The notes below the pieces were generated by a model. The model was not told the origin of the DNA. It worked only from the letters and a program-made list of their open reading frames with translations, and ran no database searches. Positions 11,724 to 23,294 of a stretch of 64,000 bases of DNA are shown here, in pieces. The translations under genes and the position numbers were made by a program. The DNA comes from Erinaceus europaeus (taxonomy: Eukaryota; Chordata; Mammalia; Eulipotyphla; Erinaceidae), in the NCBI RefSeq assembly GCF_950295315.1, contig NC_080176.1, positions 34,189,006 to 34,253,005 of the forward strand. Reading direction: 5' to 3'. The stretch's first letter is position 1. The number at the start of each line of letters is the position of its first letter.

Positions 11724-12540
11724 GACTAATTGTTGACTAAAGGCTGGAATATCGCAAATGAAGATTTGGGGTCTCCGTTTTGGGAAAAGCTAGTAGGCAT
11801 ATTTTAGGTATGTTCCAAGGGGCCCATGACCCCTATTAGTTTTTGCCTGCGCCTGACATCTAATATGCAGGTGAGCTAAGTTATTGTCTGGAGGGATGGT
11901 GTCACGGCTGGAAAAAGGACTAGAAAGTTGGATCAGGGGAGTCAGGCGGTAGTGCAGCAAGTTAAGCACACATGGCGCCAAGCGCAAGGACCAGCCTAAG
12001 GATCCCGGTTCAGGATCCCAGTTCGAGCCCTCAGCTCCCCACCTGCAGGGGAGTTGCTTCACAGGTGGTGAAGCAGGTCTGCAGGTGTCTATCTTTCTCT
12101 CCCCCTCTCTGTCTTCCCCTCCTCTTTCCATTTCTCTCTGTCCTATCTAACAACAACAATAATAACTACAACAGTAAAAAACAACAAGGGCAACAAAAGG
12201 CTAAATAAATAAATATTAAAAAAAAACTTTTTTAAAAAAGAAAGCTGGATCAGGGAAGAGAGTATTTCCCAAATATGAGAAAAGTATTTAAATATTGTTA
12301 ACTGTAACCCCCATCGATTTGATCTGGGGCCCATAGTCAGCACAGGAGCTTATGTAACTTCTGCAACCTGTAGGTCTGAGCTCACACTCTGTGGTCACAG
12401 CTAGGAACATTCCAGGCTGCACTAATTTCAGGACCCATTTTCCTCCGGCAGAGTATGCTATGCAACCTCCCTTAGGAAAATGGAACATTCCCTACCATTG
12501 TTGATCCACATTGTGGGCCAGGTTCTATAAGGGCCCACAG
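11724..12540 (-). mobile_element. Element X copy 2 (5' module B), antisense, split by a SINE
   Basis: The sequence from 'GACTAAAGGCTGGAATA' through 'GTTATTGTCTGGAGGGATGG' and 'GGAAAAAGGACTAGAAAG' matches the copy at 47445-48309 base by base with scattered differences, and continues beyond it. The shared 3' module is missing. A SINE-A sits at 11939-12239. Sequence to about 12890 may belong to the same element, but nothing else in the window confirms that. Confidence 0.7.
11939..12239 (+). mobile_element. SINE-A short form, sense, inside element X
   Basis: Complete copy from GAGTCAGGCGGTAGTGCAGC to the A-rich tail. A 16-bp duplication gaaagytggatcaggg lies at 11923-11938 and 12240-12255, differing only at y. 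The element X copy at 48085-48110 has this stretch uninterrupted, so it shows the pre-insertion arrangement. Confidence 0.95.
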
Positions 12541-12890
12541 AGGGATCCATTATGTTGTTCCTGATGGAGATGACCAGTGACAATGGTGAGAGGGATTTGT
12601 TAGAGGTCTAGGCCCATCATGTCTGTGTGAAAACCCCAGGTCTCTCTGACTAGGGCCCCAAGGTGATGGGTTGGCCTGGTAGTAACTAAAGAGTCATCAA
12701 AGTATGCCAATCTCTTGCCCTTATTCAGGTTTTGTAGTCCTTTATCTGACAAGGTTACCTTTGGAGTGATTGAGGGATGTGTAATAGGAGGTAGGTGAGG
12801 AGGATATCTAGGTCTAAGTAGAAACTATTTGATTAGGTACTTTATGGTGTCTTTTTAGGTCTTTCTGCTTGCTTGCTACAACCCTCTAAT

Positions 12891-13210
12891 TTTTTTTATT
12901 GTTAATCTCTTAAAGTAGAACTGTAGTTTTGGCTTTATTTTGCAGTTGTGATATATAGATATAGATATAGATATCAGTAAAATCTTTCTTGATTGTTTTT
13001 TTACTTGTAAATTTACTTATATTTTATAGAGAATCTATTTACTCAATTGGGTAATTATTATAGGTGTTTTAACAGCTAAATGGCATAGTGGTTAAAATAA
13101 GCTAAGAAGGCTGCTGCTGTAGATAGACTGTTCGACTCCTACTCCATCTCATTGTCTCAGGCATTTCCTCATGTGGTGGCTTGGGCAAATTGTCCTCTTA
13201 AAAAGTGGCC
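12891..13210. other. Intron, no feature seen
   Basis: AT-rich sequence with a short GATATA repeat around 12951-12975. No repeat family or open frame is recognised. Confidence 0.6.
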
Positions 13211-13235
13211 AGGTTGTTAGTAAACTTCCCATGTT

Positions 13236-13237
<2 letters not shown>

Positions 13238-13276
<39 letters not shown>

Positions 13277-13320
13277 TGTCTGTCTGTCTGTCTGTTTGCC
13301 TGTCTTTGTCTCTGTCTATC
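13238..13320. repeat. (TG)n-(TCTG)n compound microsatellite
   Basis: About 19 TG units run into TCTG units and then degenerate TGTC repeats. Likely polymorphic in length. Confidence 0.95.
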
Positions 13321-13387
13321 TGAGTGGATAAATGAATGAGCCCAGAGAAGGGGAATGGGAAATCATGTATGCACAAGACCAAAGGGA

Positions 13388-13479
13388 AAAAAAAAAAAAC
13401 CTCTGGCGTGTGCCTTGCCAGGGTTCAGACATAGGACTTCATGTATGCAAGCCTTCCCACTGAGTCACTTCTGGCCACA
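13388..13479 (-). mobile_element. Possible old SINE, antisense
   Basis: An A-run is followed by 'GCCAGGGTTCAGACATAGGA' and 'CCCACTGAGTCACTTCTGG', with the outline of a tRNA-derived head in reverse. The family cannot be assigned firmly. Confidence 0.4.
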
Positions 13480-13493
13480 CCTTTTGCATTCTT

Positions 13494-13694
13494 TTATTTT
13501 TACATTTAATTATTTTTTTATTTCTGATAGAAACAGAAACTGAGAGGGAAGGGGGAGGTAGAAAGTGAGAGAGAAAAAGACACCTGCAATGCTATTTCAC
13601 CTCTAGTAAAGCTTTCCACTGCAGGTGGGAGGGACCAGTGTTCTTGTGCACTGTAATATGTGTGCTTAACCAGGTTTGCCACTGCCCAGCTCCT
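13494..13694 (-). mobile_element. SINE-B, antisense, with 14-bp duplication
   Basis: The sequence ccttttgcattctt lies at 13480-13493 and 13695-13708, exactly flanking the copy. The interior shows the AT tail, a GA-rich body and the complement of the CCTGGTTAAG-type head. Confidence 0.9.
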
Positions 13695-13708
13695 CCTTTT
13701 GCATTCTT

Positions 13709-14156
13709 TACAAAGATAACTACTGCTGATGTTACTGTCACCATCACCAGTAGTGATAATAATGATAGCAGTAGCTTATAATGTATAATCTGCCTACTAA
13801 TGCTTACATTGTGGTGTGTGCTTCATATATAACAACATTTAAAAATAAAACAAACAGCTTGGGTCTTAGTGCAATGGACTTAGAAGCCTAGTGTCCTGAG
13901 TACAGTTCACAGTATCACATATTCCAGAATGATATTTTGGTTAAGAAAAAAGAAGAATATGTATTCTGAAATCTGTTAAATCCATATAAAAACGAACAAC
14001 CAAATTTCACCATTATAGAAGACATATATAATTGGAAAAAAAAAAAAAAAGTATACTCAAATGAGGACAAAAGGAAATGCCCATGGAACAGATTCAAAAG
14101 AATAAACAGCAATAACTAACATTATTCCAACTAAAAACATAACTGTACATTTTTTA
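13709..14156. other. Intron, no gene seen
   Basis: Contains ATC/AGT-rich simple stretches and an A-run at 14036-14050. A SINE-like fragment around 13855-13920 is too degraded to assign. Confidence 0.5.
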
Positions 14157-14268
14157 AAGTTTTATTTATCAGTCATAGGGATAAAGAAAGAAAAGAGTAA
14201 ATTAAAGTGACAAAACTCAGGACCTCATGCATAAGTCCAATGTTCTAGTTACTACTCCCAACTCACAT
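14157..14268 (-). mobile_element. SINE-D, antisense, diverged
   Basis: 'AAAGTTTTATTTATCAGTCA' tail, then 'AAACTCAGGACCTCATGCAT' and 'CCAATGTTCTAGTTACTACT'. Confidence 0.6.
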
Positions 14269-14280
14269 TCACTGGGCATT

Positions 14281-14567
14281 TTATTTTATTTTTTAAATTT
14301 ATTGTTCTTTTCTATTTTACTTATTTATGATAGAGACAGAGAAATTCATAGAAAAGGGGGGAGTAAGAGAGAGAGAGAGAGAGACCTGCAACACAGTTTC
14401 ACCAGTCATTGGAGCCTCAGGCTTAAGAGTCTGTTTGCATAACCATTGTGCTATCTCTCTTTCCTGTTTCACCACTCTTAAAGCTTCCTCTATTGCAGGT
14501 GGGGAGCAGAAGCTTGAACCTGGGTCCTTGTGCACTGGAACATGCACATTCTACTACATGCTCCACA
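14281..14567 (-). mobile_element. SINE-B, antisense, containing SINE-C-like sequence
   Basis: Body of an antisense SINE-B (GATAGAGACAGAGAAATTCA ... GCAGGTGGGGAGCAGAAGC). It is interrupted near 14403-14465 by 'GGAGCCTCAGGCTTAAGAGT' and 'CATAACCATTGTGCTATCTC', the antisense SINE-C signature. A short gggcatt repeat lies on either side. Confidence 0.75.
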
Positions 14568-14589
14568 GGGCATTATTTTAAATGATAGT

Positions 14590-14945
14590 GATCTTGTCTT
14601 GGGGCAGTAAGTTAAGGGAATATTTTTCTCCCTGTCTTTTGAAGTTATGTATACTTCGTAAGTATTAAAAAATTACTTAAAATACAATAATTAACTATGA
14701 AATGTTTCAACAAAGGAAATAAAAAATGCTACATTTCAAGGATGAATCTCCATCAAACTGTAGTGCTTCTCCTTTTTATTTTCAAGAGAAAAAAGAATTG
14801 AGAAGAAACTATGGAGACATTAGCAGACAAATGCTTGTCAGCAAGTCTTTTTTAGTCCCTATTCCTAAAGTCACCAGACTTATTCTACTCCCACCTGTCT
14901 TTCCTTATCTTTCTGTATAGAGATCAGGTACACAGGATAGAATAT
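14590..14945. other. Intron, no feature seen
   Basis: No recognisable repeat or coding sequence. The small open frame at 14726-14920 has no recognisable features. Confidence 0.55.
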
Positions 14946-14950
14946 ACATA

Positions 14951-15197
14951 TAGTGGTGAATAAGGACTGGAATTTGAGCCCCCAGTCCCTATCTGCAGAG
15001 GAAAGCTTCACAAACAGTGGAACAGTGCTGCAGGTGTTTCCCTTTCTCTCTGCCCCTTTCATTTTTTTTCTGTCTCAATAAAGAAAAACAGAAAAAAATT
15101 GCCCAGTGGAGGCAATGGGGTCATCCTGTAGGCACTGAGAGCCCCAGCAATAACCCTGGTGGCAAAATAAATAAATGATTGATTGAAAAAAAAAAAG
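14951..15197 (+). mobile_element. SINE-B, sense, 5'-shortened
   Basis: 'GAATTTGAGCCCCCAGTCCC' (B box), 'GAAAGCTTCACAAACAGTGG', a C/T-rich stretch, then the 3' block 'GAGAGCCCCAGCAATAACCC' and a final A-run. Confidence 0.8.
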
Positions 15198-15790
15198 ACT
15201 ATAGCCACATAAGAGCTTTCTGCAAGACAGCTCTACTAAACACTACTAGACAGATTACCAAACAATCCAGAGAAGTCTGCTTTCTTCTGTGTAACAAGAG
15301 ATTCTGAAAAAATTATCATTTTTCTGACCTAAAGTTAGATTGTCATGATTTTTTTTTTTCAGTTGCATTTTCAATCATTACAGGCACTGCATACTCTCTG
15401 GGATTTATAGTTAAGAAAGGCTGCTTGTCTAGGTGGATGACACCAAACGTTCCAGGGACTATAAATACTATGGTATTAAACTATCCCATTCCTAGGGGTA
15501 GCATTAAGTTATAAAAGAAAGAACTTTTCATATTCAGCTCTCAAGAAGTCTGAGGTCCATTTATATTTCTTCAATTTACCACTGTCATGTAAAATAATAC
15601 CTAGCCATGACTTTTTTCCCATCAACCTTCCCTCCACTCTGTCATCCACAAGACTTCTCATTTACCTAGTTCTCTGATGTGGCAGCAGGTGCTCAGACCC
15701 AGAGCTTGTGTACAATGTACTGTGCATTCTACTGGGCGAGCTGTCTCCACTTAGGTTCTTGTTTTTAAGCAATTTGATTTCTGTGTATCA
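15198..15790. other. Intron, mostly unique sequence
   Basis: No clear repeat except a possible SINE-B remnant near 15675-15755 ('CATTCTACTGGGCGAGCTGT'). No coding sequence was seen. Confidence 0.5.
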
Positions 15791-15928
15791 TTTTTAGAGA
15801 TATATCTATTTATCAGTGCAATAGACAGGGGTAGAACCAGTGTTTCACTCTGGCACATTTGAAGATAGATCAAACACAAGAAGTCACACCTGAGAGCACA
15901 ACGCCTTACCCACTCTTACTGCTCCCAT
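15791..15928 (-). mobile_element. SINE-D-like, antisense, old
   Basis: 'GTTTCACTCTGGCACATTTG' and 'CAACGCCTTACCCACTCTTA' fit the antisense SINE-D body and head. Confidence 0.55.
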
Positions 15929-16024
15929 AGGCACTTCCCTTTGTCTTTAGAACGCTGCTAATACATACTCTTGTAAGACTGTGTTTATCTTCTATGGTGA
16001 GATTTGATTGTCCATTTAAATGTT

Positions 16025-16172
16025 TAATAAGGTTTATTAATCTATTAACAGCAGGGAGAGAGAGGACAAGGAAAGAGAGAAAACATTACTCTGGCATAGC
16101 TGATGCTGGGGCTCCAAATCAGGACTTCATTTTCCTAAGTCCAGTTCTCTAACCATTGTACCACTTCTCAGA
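16025..16172 (-). mobile_element. SINE-D-like, antisense
   Basis: 'GGGAGAGAGAGGACAAGGAA', 'CATTACTCTGGCATAGCTGA' and 'TCTCTAACCATTGTACCACT'. Confidence 0.65.
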
Positions 16173-16347
16173 CTACTGATTGCCCATTTTTCATGTGGAT
16201 TTACTATATTATTCAATATAATGTTTTTTTGACCTATACATAGGTATATGTCACATCAATCTTGAAATTATAAGGGGAAAGGACAAAGACTATGTAATAC
16301 TCCATGGATAATTGGGTACTTATTTATTAAACTAAAAAGATCTTTAG

Positions 16348-16691
16348 GGGTTGGGCAGTAGTGCAGTGGGTTAAGCGCACGTGGTGCAAAGCGCAAGGAC
16401 CAGTGTAAGGATCCTGGTTCCAGCCCCTGCTACCCACCTGCAGGGGAGTCGCTTCACAGGTGGTGAAGCAAGTCTGCAGGTGTCTATCTTTCTCTCCCCT
16501 TCTTTCTGTCTTCCCTTCCTCTCTCCATTTCTCTCTGTCCTATCCAACAATGAATAACATCAACATCAACAATAATAATCACAACAAGGCTACAACAACA
16601 AGGGCAACAAAAGGGGGGAAAATGGCCTCCAGGAGCAGTAAATTCAGGGTGCAGACACCGAGCCCCAGCAATAACCCTGGAGGCAAAAAAA
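16348..16691 (+). mobile_element. SINE-A long form, sense, with 12-bp duplication
   Basis: Complete: head GGGTTGGGCAGTAGTGCAGT, B-box region, C/T-rich middle, ACAACAA-rich tail, then the extra 3' block (GGCCTCCAGGAGCAG ... CAATAACCCTGGAGGC) and an A-run. The duplication aaagatctttag lies at 16336-16347 and 16692-16703. Confidence 0.97.
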
Positions 16692-16703
16692 AAAGATCTT
16701 TAG

Positions 16704-17060
16704 AGAATTGTTTTGGGGTTTTTCAGTGATGAAAGGATACTTTGTGAATAGTGAATAGATTAAAATAAAATTAAAAAGCAAGATTTTTAGGCATTAGGTA
16801 CTCTGAAGAAAGGCTCCGGGTCTACCTTTGAAGCTATTTCATTATTTTTCCATGAGTAAGGAATCCCAAGATTGACTTTGTGCTAGTTTCTGGTAGTTTT
16901 ATTTCTTTCAACAAAGACAGGTGTAATGACTATTATATTTTGACTTAGGTGTATGAAATAGTGACATATCATTTCTCCTACAATCCCTGCCCTATTTTGA
17001 TTGCTTGTGAGCTTTAGAAAATATAAGCATTAAAAGCTAAAAAAAAAATTTAAATTTTAA
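16704..17060. other. Intron, no feature seen
   Basis: No repeat or coding similarity recognised. Confidence 0.55.
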
Positions 17061-17167
17061 GGGATGGCACACCTGATTGAACGCACATGTTACATGTACA
17101 ACGGCGGGGGTTTAAGCCTCCATCCCCACCTGCAGGGGGAAAGCTTTATGAGTAGTAAAGCAGGGCT

Positions 17168-17206
<39 letters not shown>

Positions 17207-17290
17207 CCTCTCAATCTCCCCTTCTCTCTCGATTTTTAGTTGTCTCTATCTAATAAGTAACAATAATAAAAAGATTAAAAATAAAAAATG
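17061..17290 (+). mobile_element. SINE-B, sense, with expanded (TC)n
   Basis: Head 'GATGGCACACCTGATTGAAC' and B-box region, then a (TC) run of about 16 units at 17175-17206 where other copies have only a C/T-rich stretch. A-rich tail. Confidence 0.85.
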
Positions 17291-17490
17291 TAAGCATTTA
17301 CAATTGTGCTGATGAGGAGTCATAGGATCCTAGATAAGTTAAAGTTGATATTTTTAAGACATTATCATTTCAATGACTTTGCTGATTTCTTCCAGTTACA
17401 AATTGCCTTTTTTTTTTTTTTAATGTGGTGATAGGGGATGAAACCAGATGATTTGCCCCACCTGGTCATTTTTTAGTCCTTCACTTTATA

Positions 17491-17636
17491 AAAGGAAATG
17501 AGAGAGAGAGAGGAGAGATGCCAGAGAACTTCCTTGGTACCATCCATGCTAATCCTTTGTAGTACTGAGGTTTGAACCTAATGCCTCACACATGGTGAGG
17601 TGTACCATGTTTTAGGTGAGCTATCTCCTATCCTCC
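17491..17636 (-). mobile_element. SINE-D, antisense
   Basis: GA-rich start followed by 'CCAGAGAACTTCCTTGGTAC' and 'GGTGAGCTATCTCCTATCCT'. Abuts another copy at 17651. Confidence 0.65.
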
Positions 17637-17650
17637 ACTTAATTTTTTTT

Positions 17651-17789
17651 TTAATTAAAAGATTTATTTCCTCATTGATGAGAGAGAGACTGCATGAGAA
17701 CCAAAACACCACCTTAGCATATGCATGTAAGGGATCTAACCTCACACTTCCAAGTGTTATCTACCACTGAGCCACCTCCTAGGCCTCCA
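17651..17789 (-). mobile_element. SINE-D, antisense
   Basis: 'AAAAGATTTATTTCCTCATT' tail through 'CACTGAGCCACCTCCTAGGC'. The motif cctccactt on both sides is a plausible short target duplication. Confidence 0.75.
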
Positions 17790-17932
17790 CTTGTAATTTT
17801 TAATTGGGTATCATACTTATACTTTGGGTATGTGCTTTTTGTAAAAAAAAAAAAAATGAGCCTAGCAATTTAAATCTATGATACTGCTTATTAACTGTCA
17901 ACATATGATGATGGCTTTTCTCTCTTTTTTAA

Positions 17933-18191
17933 ATTTTAAAAAAATATTTATTTATTCCCTTTTGTTGCCCTTGTTGTTTTATTGTTGAAGTTATTGATGT
18001 CATTGTTGTTGGATAGGGCAGAGAGAAATGGAGAGAGGAGGGGAGAGAAAGATAGACACCTGCAGACCTGCTTCACCACCTGTGAAGCGACTTGCTGCAG
18101 GTGGGGAGCCGGGGGCTGGAACCAGGATCCTTACACAGGTCCTTGCACTTCACACCACGTGCACTTAACCCGCTGCGCTACCACCTGACTT
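17933..18191 (-). mobile_element. SINE-A short form, antisense
   Basis: CCCTTTTGTTGCCCTTGTTG tail, GA-rich body with a small deletion, and head complement ending CTACCACCTGACTTCC. Confidence 0.93.
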
Positions 18192-18204
18192 CCTCTTTTT
18201 TTAA

Positions 18205-19292
18205 TTTTTAAAAAATTTTTATTGAGGGGTTAATGGTTTGCAGTGTAGTTTTCTCTCACCACTTCCATCACCAAAGGTCTGTGTCCCCATCTCCACCCCC
18301 ATAGATAACCACTATAATCTCCCATGGTCTTAAATAATAGGTTGACTTTTTTTTTAACATTCATGTGTTCTACTCTCTATGTTCTGCATAAGTGAAACTA
18401 TTCTGTAGCTGTCCTTTACCCTCCTTACTTCCTTCTCTAAGGTTAGTCTTCTCCAATTCAATTTACTTTATCCCAAAGGACACAATACAGTATTTTTTAT
18501 TGCTGAGTAGTATTCCATTGAGTATATGTTTCATAGCTTTTTTATCCAGTCATTTGTGTTGAAGGGCATTTTGGCTGCTTCCATATTTTGGCGGTTATGA
18601 ATAATTCAGCTATGAACATGACAGTGCATATATCCCTTCGAATCAGAGCTATATCTTTTGGATAAATGCCTAGGAGTAGAATTGCTGGATCATAAGGTAT
18701 TTCCATTTGTATTTGTTTAAGGATTCTTCATACTATTCTCCATAATGGCTGTACTAATTTGCATTCTTACCAGCTGTGTAGTGGAGTTCCTCTCCACATC
18801 CTCTCCAATGCTAATCTTTTGTTTGTTTGTTTTGTTTTATTGTTGAAGTGCATTCTCAGGTATGAGGTGGAATTCAGTGTGATTTTAATTGCATTTCTCT
18901 AATGATGAATGAATGGAGCATTTCCGAATATGTCTGTGAGCCATGTGAGAACTCTCTATTTGAATATATCTTCTGCCCACTTTTCTACTAGGCTGTTCCT
19001 TTTCTTTTTGTTGAGCTGTCTAAATTCTTTATGGATGTTTGATCTCAACCACTGTCTGAAGTATAGTGTGCAAATATCTTTCTTTGCTGAGTTTCCTGTA
19101 TACCATTATGGAATTTTCTTTTGATATATAGAAGCATTTCAATTTGTTATAGTCCCATTTGTTCATTCTTGTTTTGGTTTCCCATGCCCATTGGTTGGAA
19201 TCTCCAAATACATCTTTATTAAGGCCCTGAAATACTTTACCAATGTATTATTTGAGGCTCTTTTCTCTAAATCATAGAAATCTGTAACAAGA
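18205..19292 (-). mobile_element. L1 fragment, antisense (3' UTR and end of ORF2)
   Basis: Reads as the reverse complement of an L1 3' end. The marks are 'GTATTCCATTGAGTATATG', 'GCTTCCATATTTTGGCGG', 'ATTGCTGGATCATAAGG', 'CCATAATGGCTGTACTAA' and 'TCTGCCCACTTTTCTACTAG', all in the order expected for an L1 read antisense. Divergence from the L1 at 53738 is high, so it is an older subfamily. ORF2 is not open. Confidence 0.9.
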
Positions 19293-19294
19293 CT

Positions 19295-19664
19295 GTGATA
19301 AACTCAGCCACTCTGATGAAAACCTGTACAAAACTACTCACTGCTGCCAGAAATCACATAAGAATCCTTTCTTGTTGTGCAAATGCACCTCAGGGGCACC
19401 CAAATCTCTACTTATTTATAAATATAAGAGTAAGGAGTACTTTGTTTTGCATTTTCTCACCCATGTTAATAATGACTGGATCTAGCTTCTCTATCTTGAG
19501 AGTCTAGACGTATATTACAGGTCCTACTCAATTAATATTCCAGGAATTTCCTCCAAGGACTTAATCAGAGTTGGAGTTCTAGATGAAATTTAATACGTAC
19601 CCCTTTCTTTGGTGGGTAGTTTCAAATATTCCCCAAATTTCCTTTCTTGAAATGTAATTTACCA
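19295..19664. other. Intron, no feature seen
   Basis: The open frame at 19295-19507 has no recognised domain. No repeat is recognised. Confidence 0.5.
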
Positions 19665-19667
19665 AGC

Positions 19668-19768
19668 ATAGGAAGTAGCCTAATGGTTATGCAAAAAAAA
19701 CAACAAAAATAAAAAAACCCTCATGCCTGAGGCTCCAAGGTCTCAGCTGAACAGTGCTCTGGTTAAAA
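19668..19768 (+). mobile_element. SINE-C, sense
   Basis: 'GTAGCCTAATGGTTATGCAA', an A-rich interruption, then 'CTCATGCCTGAGGCTCCAAG' and 'GAACAGTGCTCTGGTTAAAA'. Confidence 0.8.
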
Positions 19769-19774
19769 ATATAA

Positions 19775-19881
19775 AATAATAGTAGTAATGATAGTAGTGG
19801 TAGTAGTGGTGGTGGTAGTGGTAGTAGTAGTAGTAGTGGTGGCAGTAAGTAGTAGTAGTAGCAGTAGGAGTAGTAGTAGTA
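19775..19881. repeat. (TAG)n / (GTA)n trinucleotide repeat
   Basis: About 107 bp of imperfect TAG/TGG units growing out of the A-rich tail of the SINE-C just upstream. Poly-Leu and poly-Thr open frames on the minus strand are translations of this repeat. Confidence 0.9.
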
Positions 19882-20199
19882 ACAAATGAAGCTCACATAA
19901 GTAGAGTTTACAGGCTCTAGGCGCACAAGATTTGTCATGTGCCTTGGTCTTGGTTCCAACCCTAACCACTTAGGAGATAGTGGACAAATCACTTGACTTT
20001 TGCAAACCTCAGTTTTTCATCTGTGAAATATGAAAGTGTATGCCTACACTAGAATACTAAAAATTAAATAACATAATTTTTCTAAAGTGTTTTATTTACT
20101 GTATTGTCCAATAGTTAAAAATTATTTATCTCAGGATCTCTTTTTTTAAATTATTGATAACTGAGAGAAGGAAAAGGAGAGGGACATATGCAGGAAGCT

Positions 20200-20425
20200 A
20201 TGATGTTATGAGTGGCATAGAGGAGAAGAGAGGATTGAATCAGGAAAAGAAGGGACAACTATGTATAAATATGGACAGATAGTTGTAGAGATCACAGTTG
20301 GCCCATGTCTACAACCTTAGAGGAACTGTGGTGGATTGCAGTGGGTAAAGTGAAGATTCAGAGCTTTTGGTGGTGGGAATGGTGTGGATTCAAACCCCTG
20401 TAATATAAAAATAAAAAATTATTAA
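20200..20425 (+). mobile_element. L1 3' UTR fragment, sense
   Basis: The ending 'GCTTTTGGTGGTGGGAATGG' through 'CCCCTGTAATATAAAAATAA' and an A-rich tail match the last ~80 bp of the L1 3' end at 10150-10250. Confidence 0.65.
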
Positions 20426-20577
20426 AAAAATAAATTAAATAAAATTATTGATGACCCCAGAGTTTTGCATATAAGAGATAATTTTATTGTAAATTAAAAT
20501 TAGAAGATTTTAAGATAATTTTAGTTTCAAAATAAACACTAATAAGCACATTATACATAAACATAAATAACATATTT

Positions 20578-20847
20578 AAAATATTTATTTATTCTCTTTT
20601 GTTGATCCTGTTGTTTTATTGTTGTAGTTATTGTTGTTGTCTTCATTGTTGGATAGGACAGAGAGAAATGGAGAGAGGAGGGGAAGACAGAGAGGGGGAG
20701 AGAAAGATAGACACCTCCAGACCTGCTTCACCACCTGTGAAGCGACTCCCCTGCAGGTGGGAGCCAGGGGCTCGAACCAGGATCCTTATGCCGGTCCTTG
20801 TGCTTTGCACTGCCTGTGCTTAACCCGCTGCACTACCGCCCAGCTCC
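20578..20847 (-). mobile_element. SINE-A short form, antisense, with 16-bp duplication
   Basis: The sequence cataaataacatattt lies at 20562-20577 and 20848-20863, a perfect target duplication. Complete copy. It lies about 200 bp upstream of the first coding exon and is inverted relative to the SINE-A at 21531. Confidence 0.97.
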
Positions 20848-21049
20848 CATAAATAACATATTTTTTAAAAAATAAATTTTCAAAAAAATAATATTAGTCC
20901 TTACATGCTTCTTCAATTTTGTCTAGCATAATGGAACTTTTGATCATAGGTAAAAAGGACAAATCATGTTTTAGTGATGATTTAAAGAGAGTTCTGATTT
21001 CATGACTTTCTAATTTTATCATTTTTTTCTTTTGGGAGGGGTTATCTAG

Positions 21050-21528
<479 letters not shown>

Positions 21529-21530
21529 GC

Positions 21531-21735
21531 ACCTGCAGGGGGGTCGCTTTACAAGCGGTGAAGCAGGTCTGCAGGTGTCTCTCCCCCTCTCTGTCTTCCC
21601 CTCTTCTCTCCATTTCTCTCTGTCCTATCCAGCAACAACAGCAGCAACAACAGTGGAAAAAAGATGGCCGCTAGGAACAGTGGATTTGTAGTACAGGCAC
21701 TGAGCCCTAGGGATAAACCTGGAAGCAAGAAAAAA
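21531..21735 (+). mobile_element. SINE-A long form, sense, 5'-truncated
   Basis: Begins in the middle of the family at ACCTGCAGGGGGGTCGCTTT, lacking the head and both promoter boxes. It continues through the ACAACAA tail to the 3' block and A-run. It faces the antisense SINE at 21248-21528, so about 50 bases (21436-21485 against 21531-21580) can pair as a hairpin in the pre-mRNA. Confidence 0.88.
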
Positions 21736-21789
21736 AATATATCTGAGGATCTCTGAAAGAAATTGGTTAAATGTTAGAAAATGTTAACT

Positions 21790-22136
21790 ACCACCATGAT
21801 GCCAATCTGACTTCCCTGGGCAGACGACCTTTCTAGTGTGTCCTGGAGCCCCACCTCCCCAGATCCCTGCCCCATTAGGAAAAGAGAGATAGGCAGGGAG
21901 TATAGATTGAACTGCTAAAGCCCATGTTCAGCAGGGAAACAATTACAGAAGCCAGACTTGTGCCCCACAATGATCCTGGGTCCATGCTCCCAGGTGGATA
22001 AAGAATAGGGAAGCTATCAAGGGAGAGGATTGGATATGGAGTTCTGGGGGTGGGCATTATGTGGAAATGTACCCCTCTTATCCTATGGTCTTGTCAGTAT
22101 TTCCATTTTATAAATAAAAAATAATAATAATAAAAG
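21790..22136 (+). mobile_element. Element X copy 3 (3' module), sense
   Basis: The only sense-oriented copy. It runs from CCACCATGATGCCAATCTGA to the 3' end 'GTACCCCTCTTATCCTATGG' and an A/T-rich tail, which defines the 3' end of the element and its poly(A)-like tail. It ends 115 bp before the next exon. Confidence 0.75.
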
Positions 22137-22223
22137 AAAATGTTAGTTACCTTGTCCTCAGATGTCTTTCAGAGCTGTAAACTTTTCTTTTGGTTACTTT
22201 TTTTCATAAGCATCTTTTATTAA

Positions 22224-22855
<632 letters not shown>

Positions 22856-22858
22856 TGT

Positions 22859-23033
22859 TTGGGGCCTGGTGGTGGTGCACATGGTTGAGCACAAGGACCC
22901 AGGTTTAAGCCCCTGCTCTCCACCTGCAGGGGGAAAGCTCTGCGTGTGGTAAAGCAGGGCTGCAGGTGTCTCTCTGTCTCTACCTTCCCTCTCAATTTCT
23001 GGCTGTCTCTATGCATTAAATAAATAGATAATT
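22859..23033 (+). mobile_element. SINE-B, sense
   Basis: GGGGCCTGGTGGTGGTGCAC head and 'CAGGTTTAAGCCCCTGCTCT' B-box region, followed by the C/T-rich part and an AAATAAATAG tail. About 18 bases are missing between the two promoter boxes. Confidence 0.88.
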
Positions 23034-23290
23034 TTTTAAAATTTATTTTCCCTTTTGTTGCCCTTGTTTTATTGTTGTAGTTATTATTGTTGGATAGGAT
23101 AGAGAGAAATGGAGAGAAGAGGGGAAGGCAGGGAGGGGGAGAGAAAGAGAGACACCTGCAGACCTGCTTTACCGCCTGTGAAGTGACTCCCCTGCAGATG
23201 GGGAGCTGGGGACTCGAACCTGGATCCTTAGACCAGTCCTTGCGCTTTGTGCCACGTGCACTTAACCCGCTGCACTACCACCCCACTCCC
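23034..23290 (-). mobile_element. SINE-A short form, antisense
   Basis: Inserted in or beside the tail of the SINE-B at 22859. It is inverted relative to the SINE-A at 21531, so the pair brackets the exon at 22252-22449. Confidence 0.93.
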
Positions 23291-23294
23291 AAAT

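Noticed and set aside
13238..13320. CRISPR-like or other regularly spaced array
   Set aside because: Simple TG/TCTG microsatellite; there are no spacers, and the genome is mammalian.
19687..19992. Poly-Leu/Tyr and poly-Thr open frames on the minus strand
   Set aside because: Translations of the TAG trinucleotide repeat.
20599..20823. Recurring open frames with 'DRTERNGERRG' or 'CFTTCEATP' type sequence, seen in many places
   Set aside because: Each one overlaps an antisense SINE-A and is a translation of it. They are not a protein family.
1..21049. Non-coding first exon or promoter of GREB1L
   Set aside because: No CpG-rich segment, and no splice donor that stands out from the many chance GTAAGT or GTGAGT sites. 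Cannot be supported from sequence alone.
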